A stretch of DNA of 64,000 nucleotides, from assembly GCA_963931865.1 (NCBI GenBank), contig OZ007505.1:6774653-6838652 (forward strand). Direction: 5' to 3'. Made by a program: the position numbers and the translations under genes. Positions 26,353 through 40,234 of this stretch are shown piece by piece; position 1 is the stretch's first letter, and every line of letters starts with the position of its first letter. This stretch comes from Axinella damicornis (taxonomy: Eukaryota; Porifera; Demospongiae; Axinellida; Axinellidae). A model generated the notes under the pieces. It did no database searches and was not told where the DNA came from. It saw only the letters and a list, made by a program, of their open reading frames with translations.

Positions 26353-29300
26353 ATGTGTGTAGACTTGCTGTGCTGTTGCCTTGGCCCCGGAGCGTGTGGC
26401 CTTTGTTGCTGTGGCTCCAAGGTGAAGAACTCCATCACCACGCGGCTGCTCTACATGTCCTTCCTGGTGTTTGTGCTTGTTCTCTCGGCCATCATGCTCG
26501 CCCCAGCCGTCCAGGACTGGCTTGCCACAGTGGTATGTACACCAAATAGTTATAATAATTGTACTGAGCCCATCATTCGCGCGCATGCCCCATAGGGGCG
26601 CCCAGTGCATCCCACAACCAAGGGGGTGACACTCCCATACACGCTATAGTCAGAGCTGCGACCGGGCTTATCAGCGAATCTTGACCCCGTATACTAAGGA
26701 AAGGCTGCAGTCGCTACGCATTCGTCCGTATACTATCGGCAGTCAAGCGGTCAACGGCTGAAATACAGCGCAGTCAAACGGTCAAGAGTCTTTTTGCGAT
26801 GCAGTCAAGCGGTCAAGCAGCAAAAATGACGGTCAAGATTTCTTGACCCCGGTCGCAGCTCTGACTACGGCGTCAATGGGAGTGTCACCCCCTTGACAAC
26901 TGAACACACCTACAACACAAATTATTTTAGTTTCTGTCCTAATATTATCTGTGGGTTTTATTTCCTCACACACACCACAACATGCATTTGTTCGCAGCCG
27001 ATTCTTTGTTCCAACTTTGCCCAGGGCATTAACTTCCCTCCGTGGGTTCCAATTGTTGGTGGCAATACAGCCGTGACCATAATAAATCAGACAAATGTGC
27101 TTAACTGCAGTCAGTTTGTTGGATACCTGGCAGTCTACCGCATCTGTATTGCGGTTGCTTCCTTCTTCTTCCTCCTGATGCTCGTCATGCTGTGTGTGTT
27201 CAGCAGCAAGGACCCCCGCTCTTACATACAGAATGGGTAAGCAGACGTTTGTCTTGTTGTTTGATGTGACAATTCGTCATGTGATGTGTTCTCTCTTGTA
27301 CAGTTTCTGGTGCATCAAGTGGCTGGCTGTCATTGGGCTGGTTGTGGGGTTCTTCTTCATTCCTGAGGGATCCAACTTCATTTTTGGCAGAAGTTTGTAC
27401 CCTTTAACCTTCTCCCATTGTACATGTAGCATGTAGTACCCCTGGAGTATACTGATTTGGCCACCCCCTGGCCCCTTATGTACAGTGTGTCATGCCATTC
27501 TCTCCTCTTTGTCACTATAGTCACCCTGGCGTTTGGTTTCATTGGGTCCATCCTCTTCATTTTGATTCAAGTGGTCCTGCTGGTCGACTTTGCCCACACC
27601 TGGGCTGAAACCTGGTGAGAGCCCCCTCCCTCTGCTGACAAACTTTTCTATCTCAATCTCTCTGACCCATCTGGTAGCTGTTAGTGGTGATACTTGTCTT
27701 TCATAGGATTGGCTATGCAGAAGAGAACGATAACAAAGGATGGTACATCGGTAGGTGAACAGTGAGCTTGTTGAAGGCATCATAGCATTGTTCACAATTG
27801 GGGCTGATAAGCGTGCAGTGACATACCCTAAGCATCAGGTAGACAAATGGAGGAGAGTCACACATTCCAATGAATAGGTAAGTCCACGAGTGGTGTCCAT
27901 CTTTGTTGTCGCCATCGTCCATCAAACAGGTAGATGGTTCACTATTCCTTGCATCAAGGAAGTGCGTAGGGTTTGTTGAATGTGCACGTGGCAAGTGAAA
28001 TTCGCTGATTTAAAGGTAACTGCAAGATCCAAGCAAGCAAGCAAACATGCACTGCGCAATGAAGTCTTGCTAGTGTGGGGCTCACTCCGGCTCGCCCCAA
28101 ATAGTACTTAGCTGCTAGGTATGTCACTGCACAGGCTTAGCCTTTTCCCGGCCCCACCCAGCTTTTCGCAGGGCCTGGGAAGGAGGCTAGCACAGGAGTT
28201 TACCAGGCCTCTCCCTCCACCATTCTTTAAGAGGTCTACTGGTAACATATCTCCTTTCTGTTTTTCAAAGGTTTGCTGATCTTCTCTGTCGTTTTCTATT
28301 TGGGCTCACTGGTTGCAATCATTCTTCTCTATGTCTTCTTCACTGAGGTGAGCGGGCATGGTTGGTTTTCACACATTATAATAACTAGGGGAATGGATCA
28401 TTGTGGGGTGAGCGTGAGCTAGTCGTAGCCAATGAAACCACTTTCGCCATCTTTGTTGCCGTGCGTTATAGAATGTACATAGACTGCTGGAGACATCGGC
28501 CCAAACACAGGAACTGTGAAGTACAAGTGGCATCAGCTACTGAAATAACTCGGCCGGTACAGTGCTGCATGGTAGCCTGTAACCATTGAAGAAGTAGATC
28601 AGTGTTTGTCCTTTTCGTCATCAAGGACTGTAGGTAGATATCGAGTCAATGACGCAAAGAACGTACGTTCTGTTATTTGCACAAGAGTGTATTTACGGTA
28701 AGATGGGTGCTGACGACGACATGCGGTACATATGTCCAGCAACATGACTAGGTGGGACTCACTATCACACGTTTTGATGTCATGTGTTCTCATTTTTCCA
28801 GCTTGCCAGCTGTACATTGAATAAGTTCTTCATCAGTTCCACACTTATCATAAGTGTGGCGATATCTGTTGTGGCTATCCTGCCCTGGGTTCAGAAAGGT
28901 ATGACTCCCCTTTTCTTCCTCCCTCCCCCAACACACATCCTGAGGCTGTCATCCTCCCATAAGACCTTGCTAGTATACCCCCTTCCTCGTGTTCCTCTTC
29001 CCCCATAGCTCAGCCCAAGTCTGGCCTCCTCCAGGCTTCCATTGTCACGGCCTACTGCACCTACCTCACCTGGTCGGCCGTCTCCACCGAGCCGTATGGA
29101 ACAGGTAACTGCCACAACTATGACACTGTATTCAGTTGTGGATTGAATTACTCGTATCTACTGTGTCTCTTCCTTTGTGTACCAGTTGATCTTGGTGACA
29201 ACAGCACCAGGTCCTACGACTGTCTGATCGGGAATAGTTCCCTGGCCGTCTTTAACCAGGGCAACGGCAGTGCCCTGGCGGCATCAATTGTGGGAATTGT

Positions 29301-30249
29301 GGTCCTCTTCCTGACTGTAGCCTACATGTGGTACGTTGCTCTCTGCCCCTTGCTGCTTGTGTATACAATCGTCATTTTCAACATTTCAGCAGGGGGGACA
29401 TATTATTGCTACATGGTACCACCCAGCTAACCGAACAATGTGGTTGAAAGCACTTGTGTTACTACAGTGACTCATACATCACAATCAGTATACTAACTGT
29501 GTATTCTACTTGTAAAATTCTACTCGTTGTACGTGAGATTAAGTGGGGTACACTGTCCATTATGTAGCTTCAGACTGTCATCCTCCAGTCATTTGAAGAA
29601 GTTCCGTGGAAATAAGAAAGATGATGAGGTACGTCAGCATGCACGCTTAGACCCATCACTGCTTCACTGCAATTTCTTCTCCTATCCGACTGTCCAACTG
29701 TTCCCTGCATAACCTTGGCAGTCTACCCTACTGGGACATGAGGCTGTGTATATTACCAGTGAGTCATTCTTTCCCCTTCCCTCTCTCTACTGTATCTGTT
29801 TGATGTTTGCGTACAGGGTTCATGGCTCTGCTGTGATTATGTTCCAGATGACAAGGAGGAGGAAGGGCAGGAAGAGGGAGAAGAGGATGGGGAGAAGGGG
29901 AAGTGGCGACTGCACAACACGGATGACGAGAAGGAGCATGTGACCTACAGCTACTCTTTCTTCCACTTCCTCATGATGCTTGCTGTTCTCTACTTCATGA
30001 TGCAGCTTACCAACTGGGGAGAGTAAGTGTGTGTGTGTGAGCAAAGGGGGAGGGAGGGAGAGAATAATAATATTGTCGCTTCTTCTCTACAGCCCTGGCA
30101 ATGCTGATTCAGGACGCTTTGAGAACACCTGGGCCTCAGTCTGGGTGAAGATGGCCACAGCATGGCTGAGCTATGCAATCTACCTCTGGACCTTGCTTGC
30201 CCCACTAATCCTGGGCAACTGCAGAGACTTCGGATATGATTCCGAGTGA
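26353..30249 (+). CDS. SERINC: Serine incorporator (SERINC family)
   Basis: Multipass membrane protein of the TMS/SERINC family, linked to phospholipid handling. Exons are 26353-26532, 26998-27236, 27304-27392, 27521-27614, 27707-27750, 28271-28347, 28802-28898, 29009-29104, 29186-29330, 29568-29628, 29722-29758, 29848-30022 and 30093-30249 (496 aa). The N-terminus has the family's cysteine clusters ([17 protein letters not shown]). About ten hydrophobic segments follow, with [50 protein letters not shown] and a C-terminal [21 protein letters not shown]. An acidic loop rich in Glu precedes the YSYSFFHF helix. The acceptor at 29847 rather than the upstream GTACAG was required by phase. It diverges from PCSK5, and REEP follows 216 bp downstream. 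I cannot say which vertebrate SERINC it matches best. Confidence 0.97.
26622..26892. mobile_element. GGTGACACTCCC-family MITE, copy 2
   Basis: Perfect terminal inverse GGGGGTGACACTCCCAT and ATGGGAGTGTCACCCCC. The pairing appears to extend to CAAG/CTTG with a possible 5-bp duplication ACAAC outside. The internal GTCAAGCGGTCAA motifs match the copy at 11670. It lies in SERINC intron 1. Confidence 0.87.
27955..28110. repeat. Dispersed repeat, reverse copy of 33890-34140
   Basis: Contains GTGAAATTCGCTGATTTAAA, GCAAGATCCA, CACTGCGCAATGAAGTC and GCGAGCC-like blocks. They recur in inverse orientation around 33900-34140. It sits in a SERINC intron; the family is unassigned. Confidence 0.55.
28138..28189. 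mobile_element. Short MULE-like MITE
   Basis: TAGCCTTTTCCCGGCC and CCTGGGAAGGAGGCTA ends. The flanks GCACAGGCT and GCACAGGAG match at 7 of 9 positions. It lies in a SERINC intron. Confidence 0.75.
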
Positions 30250-30465
30250 TGCTGAAGGGAGTGACTGATGCTGTTTAACTGTTAGAGCACGCAACTGTGT
30301 TGTTGTTTTTAATAGCCAAATGCACTTAATACTTGTACTTTGCTGTAATCACGTAGATCGATGTGTATGTGTAGTGATTCCGTGCATTATGTCAACAAAT
30401 TTCAGTATTCCCCCGTAAAACATTGTGATACGTTCAAACTTCAAAGCTGGATTACTTGGAAAAAA

Positions 30466-33410
<2,945 letters not shown>

Positions 33411-33542
33411 GGGACGTCCGGATGACCACCACGACCTTAGCAGTATTCAGTGATAAAATGAATACACTTATCGTAACTTAGGGACATGTAGAGTGCTGAC
33501 ACATGCACACCCCAGACATGAAGTTTGAAGTTTTATGTACGC

Positions 33543-33548
33543 AATAAA
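33543..33548 (+). terminator. REEP polyadenylation signal
   Basis: AATAAA 133 bp after the REEP stop codon. Confidence 0.55.
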
Positions 33549-33637
33549 TACGTGATTGGTAAATGCGTGATTGGTAAATGCGTGATTGGTACATGTACAT
33601 TGTATGGTGTTTGTATGATCTCCATGCTTGACTCTGA

Positions 33638-33738
33638 TAACCTCGTTCCCAGTCCCATGCCAGCTTTTCGTTGCTTCATCCCCGCTTTACCGTACTGGAA
33701 GCGACAAAAAGCTGGGCATGGGACTGGGAACGAGGCTA
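33638..33738. mobile_element. MULE-like MITE
   Basis: Hairpin arms TAACCTCGTTCCCAGTCCCA and its inverse. An inner stem carries AGCTTTTCGT and GCGACAAAAAGCT. The target duplication is TGACTCTGA (33629-33637) against TGACTTTGA (33739-33747), 8 of 9. Confidence 0.88.
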
Positions 33739-33920
33739 TGACTTTGACATATGGGCTTGTAGCCATAGCATAAAGTAGCCGCCAGAGACTTAGCCATGTA
33801 TGGATTTGTAAGGAAGCTCCCAGGAGTAATACATGTAACTACCCCCAATAAAGTAGTATAGTATTCATGAAACAAATCAATGAAAAGGTCTTCAAGTATA
33901 ATTGGGGCGAGCCCCATACT

Positions 33921-34029
33921 TAGCCTTGTTCCCAGTCCCACGCCCAGCTTTTCGTCACTTGCAGTACGGTTTACCATAGATAATACAGTACTGATCTATG
34001 GGTTTACCATCTGCATGTAACCGAGGCTA
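33921..34029. mobile_element. MULE-like MITE with altered right arm
   Basis: The left arm TAGCCTTGTTCCCAGTCCCA and inner AGCTTTTCGTCACTTGCAGT are typical. The right arm is replaced by a local foldback (CCATAGATAATACAG region) ending CGAGGCTA. The flanks CCCCATACT and CCCCATACA match at 8 of 9. Confidence 0.78.
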
Positions 34030-34551
34030 CCCCATACAGCATGACTTCATTGCGCAGTGCGTGTGTGTTTGATGGATCTTGCACTTTCCGTAAATTTTAA
34101 ATCAGCGAATTTCACTTGCACGTGCACAATAATCCCTCAACAGTTCCTTTCCCCACATGAGCTCTATTGACAAGCTAATATTTATTTTGCACTCAAAGAA
34201 TGTTCGTATCATTTGGCTCACAGGTGTGTTTGTGTACCATAGTTTCATGGGAAAACGTAAACTTTCACTTTAACAATTGTGTATTAATTTTGTATAATTA
34301 TGTATTCATCTGTACTCTTGACATATGGGTCCCCCGGCCTTCCATTGTCATTATATAATATTGAAATTCAAACGACGTCTGTTCGACGAACAATGGCGAC
34401 AACAAAGATGGAGACCACTTGTGGACATTGGCTAGAGCACCATGAACATTCTTCCTCCTCAGTGGCGACACTGAAAAAGATGGAGACAGCTCGTGTACCT
34501 ACATGTACCACCATGCCCCCACCACAGCCCCACCCCCCATGCTCCCACCCC
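34030..34551. other. Spacer left of the gypsy element
   Basis: No gene recognised. It includes the second copy of the dispersed repeat (34040-34140) and a C-rich minisatellite fragment (34510-34551), which continues on the other side of the retroelement at 38191. Confidence 0.5.
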
Positions 34552-34556
34552 AGCCC

Positions 34557-34689
34557 TGTAACGATAGTCTACGCTACCACTGGGTTCACGATCTCAAGCA
34601 TCATTCAATACTCAAAGGGATCAGTACAGTCACACACGAGAGATCACGTGATGATTGCATAACTCATTCGATAACACAATTACGTCACA
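34557..34689 (-). repeat. 3' LTR of the gypsy element
   Basis: On the element strand it starts TGTGACGTAATTGTG and ends CGTTACA, giving TG...CA ends. It differs from the 5' LTR by a few short indels, so the insertion is fairly recent. Confidence 0.93.
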
Positions 34690-34895
34690 TCTTCCCTTTA
34701 ATAAGGACTGTGAGAGATAGTGATTACATAAATATGTAACATAAGGGATGAGATAAAGGAGGGTGATTAAATACAGTATTATGTACCTTATAATAAGTCA
34801 TAGTCCAAATGCAGGGTCAATGTCCTGTTCTCAGGCTCAAGACGGTGCATAGTCCACAAGCCAGTCAGGCTCTTTCCTTACACGTTGAGATAGCC

Positions 34896-37800
34896 TTAAT
34901 GGTCGACTTGTATGACACTGCCAGATGTCATCTTGGATAGCTTCTCCACCTCAATGAAGTTGCTGTAGTAGTCACTCAATACTAAAAGGGTCCGTCCGTT
35001 GAGTTCGCAGAGGTCTGCACCAATCTTGTTCCAAGGTCGTGCTGCGAACTGATGCTGCTCCAGAGGTTCCTTGGTCTGTGCCGGTCTATATGACAAGCAC
35101 ACAACGCACTTGGACATATACTCCCTCAACTCTGTGCTCATTCGAGGCCAGTACATACACTCTCGTGCTCTCCGGATACATCCATCAATGCCGATGTGTG
35201 TGTCATGTACCATCTCCATCATTCGCTTTCTCAAAGCATAGGGGATAACCAGCTGAGTGCCCTTGAACACTAATTCATCCTGCACCGTCAATTCGTCTCG
35301 AACGTCAAAGTACGGGTGAACAATTTCGGGTAGTGATGACTTGGAGGCCGGCCATCCTAGTTGGATGGTACTGCTGAGTGCTTGGAGTGCCCGGTCTTGT
35401 GAGGCAGCTTCTTTCAGCTCTCGCAGTTGGCTTTCTGGAATAGCCAGGTCCATGGTGTGATCCACTTCTGCGAGGGATACGGCAAACTCACACACACTCA
35501 CTTCTGCAGGGTGAGCTCTGCTCAGGGTATCAGCAAGGAACATGTCTGGTCCCTTCTTGTAGTTCACCGTCAGACTGAACTTCTGTAGCCTGAGTAGCAT
35601 CCTCTGCAGTCTACTTGGTGCCTTGTGGAGGGGTTTCAGCACAAGGGGTTGATGGTCTGTCTCTACGTTCATCGACTCTCGCCCATATATGTAGTACTCG
35701 AAGTGCTCACAGGCGAACACCATGGCCAGCAGTTCCTTCTCGATTTGCGCATAGCGAGTTTCAGCGTCGGTAAGGGCCCGCGAGGCATAGGCTACAGGTT
35801 GGCCGTTCTGCACGAGTGCAGCTCCTAGCCCCGACGGGGATGCATCACATTGTATGGTTACCTCTTCCTTCTCATTGTAGTAACGCAAGACAGGTGTATC
35901 CGCAACTGCTGTCTTCAACTTGTCGAGAGCAGCTTGTTGGATAGGTCCCCAGGTCCACTCGGTGTCCTTCTGAGTGAGCTCTCTTAAGGGCTTTGTCATC
36001 TCCGCGAGATGTGGCATGAACTTGCTGAGGTACTGCACAAAACCCAGCATTTGTTGAACTCCTGCGACATCCGCTGGTGGTGGCATGTCCACAATTGCCT
36101 GGACTTTGTGTGGATCCACCTGGAGGCCTCGAGCAGTGGCAACATGTCCAATGAAAGGTACCTCCGGGAGCCGAAGGCGCATCTTAGCGATGTTCAGTCG
36201 TAGGTTGCGCTGTACACACCTTTTCAGAAATGCCTCGAGGTTTGCATCATGGTTCTCGATTGCTTGTTCCTCTGTGTCCCCTAACCCCACTACAATGAAG
36301 TCATCGGCGATCACTTCAACTCCTGTGAGGCCCTCGATGACCTCATGCATCTTACGTTGGAACACCTCCGGTGCTGAGGAGATGCCAAAGGGCAGGCGCT
36401 TCCACCTGTATCGGCCAAAGGGGGAGTTGAAAGTTGTGAGCATGGATGATGCTTCGTCCAGAGGGATATGCCAAAATCCATGCCGTACATCCAGGATTGT
36501 GAAGCACTTCGCCCCATAGAGTCGAGTTGCGACTTCTTCGATTGTGGGCAGGGAATAATGTTCCCTTAGGATGGCCTTGTTGAGGTCCTTGGGGTCCAGA
36601 CAGAGTCGTAGTCTACCATCTTTCTTGGGAACTACTACCAGTGAGCTCACCCACGGGGTTGGCTCGGTCACAGTGGCCAGTATGCCGTCCCTTTCCTAGT
36701 CATCCAGGGTTGACTTCAAACGGTCTCGGAGTGCGACAGGTACCCTCCTAGGTGGGTGCTGTATTGGTGCCTGTTGAGTGTCTAACCGTATGTACTGTGA
36801 TACTCCCCTTCCAGGCAACCTACACCCTCTTCGAACACTTGTGGGTACTGCTTTATGATCTCTGCTTGGGTCAAGGGTTGCTTTGCCTGGCTTACGGCAT
36901 ATATACCAAAGCTTCTCCCACATCTGGCCTATTCAGGTAGTCATTGTCTAAATATGAGACTATGTTCATACCAAGACAGGCTTTCCGTCCGAGGAGTGGT
37001 CGTATCTTGTTTCCTTCAACCAGCTTGCACTTGATCCGATGCTTTGCTGTTCCCCGGCAGACACTCAGTATGATGCTCCCCACAACCGGTATGACGGAAC
37101 CCCCGTAGGCCACAATCTTCCCCGTTGACTTGGTGACTCTCTTGAGGCTTGGATCCTTTGCTGCACTCCTGTACAGGTCTACTGGTATCACATTGCACTG
37201 GGCACCAGTGTCAACTTGGAAACGGAGCAATTGGGTGTCATCGGGGTCATGTGACAGGGTACTTGCATAGAATGTCTCATCTTCACTGTCTTGCTCGTCA
37301 ACAGTCTTGACTGATGTGGGTTGGGGCTTCTGGCGGCACTTCACGGCAAAGTGGTTTGGCTTGTGGCACCGGTTACATGTCTTGCCAAAAGCTGGGCACA
37401 GTTCCTTTCTAAAGAAAGCATGTTTTCGTCCACACTTTCCACACCCTTTAGTGGCTTGCCTCTCGACTGCGTGCACTGACTGCTCTTGGGGCTCAACTAG
37501 CTTCAGCTGTTGGGACGTGCTCTCCGCTGCACGGCAGATCTCATCTGTCTTTGTGAGTGTTAGGTTCGCCTCCCTTAGCAGTCTTTCTCGCACCTTGGTG
37601 TCTCTTATGCCAAAAACCAGACGGTCACGCAGTATTTCGTCTGGTGTAATTGTCCCAAAACTACACTCATCAGCTAGTTTTCTCAATGCGGTTCTGTACT
37701 GGTCATACGACTCGCCCCCTTCTTGGGCTCAGCGGTTGAACTTGTACCTTTCGAACGGTATGTTTTTCCTTGGCTGACAATAGCTCTGGAATTTCGCCAG

Positions 37801-38040
37801 GACTGGGTTGATCTTGGTATCATCACCCACAGCATCCCATGTGAACGTTGAGTACACTTCCCTGGCATCTTCCCCAATCACAGTCAGAAGGGTAGCCACT
37901 TGCACTGACTCATCCTTCGTGTTGAGGCCCGTGTAGTTGCTCCAGGCAGTCTTGAACCGTCTCCATCGTTCTGCTGCTTGGGCATCATGTATTTCCAACG
38001 CACCTGGCCGCAGGCGGGGGCAGCATGTAGTTGCTGGTCG
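34896..38040 (-). pseudogene. Broken gag-pol of the gypsy element
   Basis: In element order: a gag-like region, then two zinc-binding knuckles (one CNRCHKPNHFAVKC), an aspartic protease motif (VDTGAQCNVIP), reverse transcriptase, RNase H and the start of integrase. The RT is seen as TILDVRHGFWH, LPFGISSAPEVFQRKM and an IADD catalytic box. The RNase H shows ASRALTDAETRYAQIEKELLA, and the integrase shows its HHCC zinc region. The frame is interrupted by TGA at 37729-37731, TAA at 36892-36894, at least one frameshift near 36850 and TAG at 36696-36698. Integrase stops just after its first catalytic aspartate block, so most of the DDE core is missing. It is non-functional as it stands. Confidence 0.93.
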
Positions 38041-38060
38041 CCATCCCACCGCTGCCACCA

Positions 38061-38190
38061 TGTAACGATAGTCTACGCTACCACTGGGTTCACGATCTCA
38101 AGCATCATTCAATACTCAAAGGGATCAGTCACACACGAGAGAGATCACGTGATGATTGCATAACTCATTCGATAACACAATTACGTCACA
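38061..38190 (-). repeat. 5' LTR of the gypsy element
   Basis: 130 bp, near-identical to 34557-34689, and directly followed on the element strand by the tRNA-Leu primer site. Confidence 0.93.
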
Positions 38191-38440
38191 AGCCCCACCC
38201 CCCATGCTCCCACCCCAGCCCCACCCCCCATGCTCCCACCCCAGCCACCCCCCCCCCCCCCCCCCCCCATGCTCCCACCCCAGCCCCACCCCCCATGCTC
38301 CCACCCCATGCTCCCACCCCAGCCCCACCCCCCATGCTCCCACCCCAGCCCCACCCCCCATGCTCCCACCCCAGCCCCACCCCCATGCTCCCACCCCAGC
38401 CCCACCCCCCATGCTCCCACCCCACCCCCACTTACCATGG
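38191..38440. repeat. C-rich minisatellite CCCCACCCCCCATGCTCCCA
   Basis: About ten copies of a ~27-bp unit with a poly-C run at 38247-38268. The same repeat resumes left of the gypsy element (34510-34556), showing that the element inserted into it. Confidence 0.95.
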
Positions 38441-38577
38441 CGGTAAAAGGTATTCAGCTAGGGTAAGGTTAGGGTGAGGGCTCACCTCACCTTAACCTCA
38501 CCCGAGCTAAACCTAACCCGAATGGCTTAGACACAAATGGACTCTCCTTTTATACCCGCTGACACCTAGCTGCTGGC

Positions 38578-38805
38578 AAGAATCACGCTCATCTCTGTCC
38601 GCAGTTTACGCGTGCACAAGGAAATTTCCCGCCATAACTGAATAATCGCAGATGCGAACCAATCAGATCGCAGCATTACGGTGCATCAGCCAACGCGTGC
38701 AAACGTAATGCTGCGATCTGATTGGTTGTCATCTGCGGTTGTTCAATTTTGGCGGGAATTTTCCCTGTGCAGGCGTGAACTGTGGACAGAGATGAGCGTG
38801 ATTCT
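38578..38805. mobile_element. Palindromic MITE with ~100-bp arms
   Basis: Arms starting AGAATCACGCTCATCTCTGT pair with an inverse copy at about 85% identity. The inner arm AACCAATCAGATCGCAGCAT is almost perfect. No target duplication is clear. Confidence 0.82.
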
Positions 38806-38860
38806 GTCTCTGTCGTTTTTCTTCGCTCACCCATGCCGTTGGCCTCCTCTGGTAGGCCCT

Positions 38861-39024
38861 CTACCATTGGCGCTCCCTCTGTTGAAGCCCTTGTAGTTGA
38901 CTCGGATCCGAATGCTGTTCCGTAGGCAAGTAGCTAGCTAGGATGGTGCCTAGACCCGACAAGGCTAGGAACGGTGCCGTGGTTGTTGCGGTGACAGTTG
39001 GGCTTGAGACTCCATTTCTGTTAG
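38861..39024 (-). other. Possible terminal exon, unassigned
   Basis: Behind a good acceptor (TTCACTTACAG on the minus strand) is an open stretch of about 54 codons. It contains LSGLGTILASYLPTEQ and ends at a stop at 38861-38863. I do not recognise it and found no convincing upstream exon before LRRC49 ends at 40235. The rest of 39024-40234 shows no coding sequence I trust. Confidence 0.25.
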
Positions 39025-40234
39025 CAGTCCATCTGTAAGTGAAGAGAGAGAATGGGAGTGAGGGAAAGTAAAGAATGGAAGACATGGAGGAAGATGTCAA
39101 CTGTCCTGTATGCGTATGTAGTAAAAAAAAACCCTGCGGAGATAGCCACCATGGTCATGCTAGTTTAGTTAGCATTGTATTAATTTTGTAACCTACCAAT
39201 GAAACAGGCATCTACTGTGCTTCTCACTCTTTAGAAGACTGAGGATGAGATGAGGGAGTTGGTAGATGGCCTCCTTGGATAAAGAAGTAAATGGAGAGCG
39301 AGTGTTGTGTGGCAGGAGAGGAGAATTAAGACTAGTGGTGTAGGTATAGTGAAGAGTGCATGGATGATACTAATCTCTGCCGTGTCTGGTACTGAGAAGT
39401 TCAGGTTGCTGTTTGATGGATGATAGCCAACAAAGACGCAGACCGCCACTCGTGACCTACCTATTCATTGCCTATAGGCCTAGAGCGAACAGTACCTCCT
39501 CAGTGGTGTCAGCAAAGATGAACACCGCTACTGGACCTACCTATGCATCGAACTCTGAGCTGTACATGACATGTCCTACAGAACACATGGTGTGCTGGAC
39601 CAGTGTGCTGCATGCATATAGATTGTGTGTTACCTGCCATGTCACCGCTAGACTGCTTCAGCTAGCCTGACTCGTAGTTCCTGTGTTGTGCATGTGTGTA
39701 CTTTTGGTGTGATATTATTTCTGGGGCCTATGTGAGGTTGTGCTGTGCTCATGCAGTCACATTCTGATGACAGTCTTGTATATAGAACTGTTCCACATGC
39801 ATGTGCACTCGCTCACGCTCGCCCCACAATGTCGCACATTCCACTAGTTATGTGGAAGTGGATGTAAAGGGATGGACCTTGTTCCCACTGCCTGTCTTGA
39901 TTGCTTGCAGCAAGGCAAAACACGAATACAGTATAGTCATACTCGAACAAAGCTATGCAGCACTACATGTAGCATAAGTATATGGCATGCACAACTACAT
40001 GTAACTGAAGGCTGGACCAGTCTAGCTGCTAGGCCCTCTCCGCCCGGCCAGTCACGTGTGGAAGGCATGCATGTGTGACCAGCTGGCGGAGAGGGGCTAG
40101 CAGCTACGCTGGCTGGACTTAAGAGGGGAAAAACGAAATGAGGGGAGCCTGCCTTGTGGTTGCATGGACTTGGAGCCATAGACTTGCAAATTCAACGAGC
40201 AAAATGCCGCTGTGTGTTCATGGTATCCAGTTCA

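Larger units (their letters stand above)
34557..38190 (-). mobile_element. Ty3/gypsy LTR retrotransposon, degenerate
   Basis: A 3.6 kb element in reverse orientation. It has short LTRs of 133 and 130 bp, and a 5-bp target duplication AGCCC (34552-34556 and 38191-38195). The primer-binding site TGGTGGCAGCGGTGGGA (complement of 38044-38060) is complementary to the 3' end of tRNA-Leu. A polypurine tract AAAGGGAAGA lies next to the 3' LTR (34690-34699). It split a C-rich minisatellite when it inserted. Confidence 0.95.

Noticed and set aside
29746..29943. Exon of SERINC starting at 29819 after GTACAG
   Set aside because: Using that acceptor gives a stop within seven codons; the acceptor at 29847 keeps phase with the acidic loop and YSYSFFHF.
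38125..38477. Gly/Trp- or Pro/His-rich ORFs on both strands
   Set aside because: They come from the C-rich minisatellite next to the gypsy LTR.
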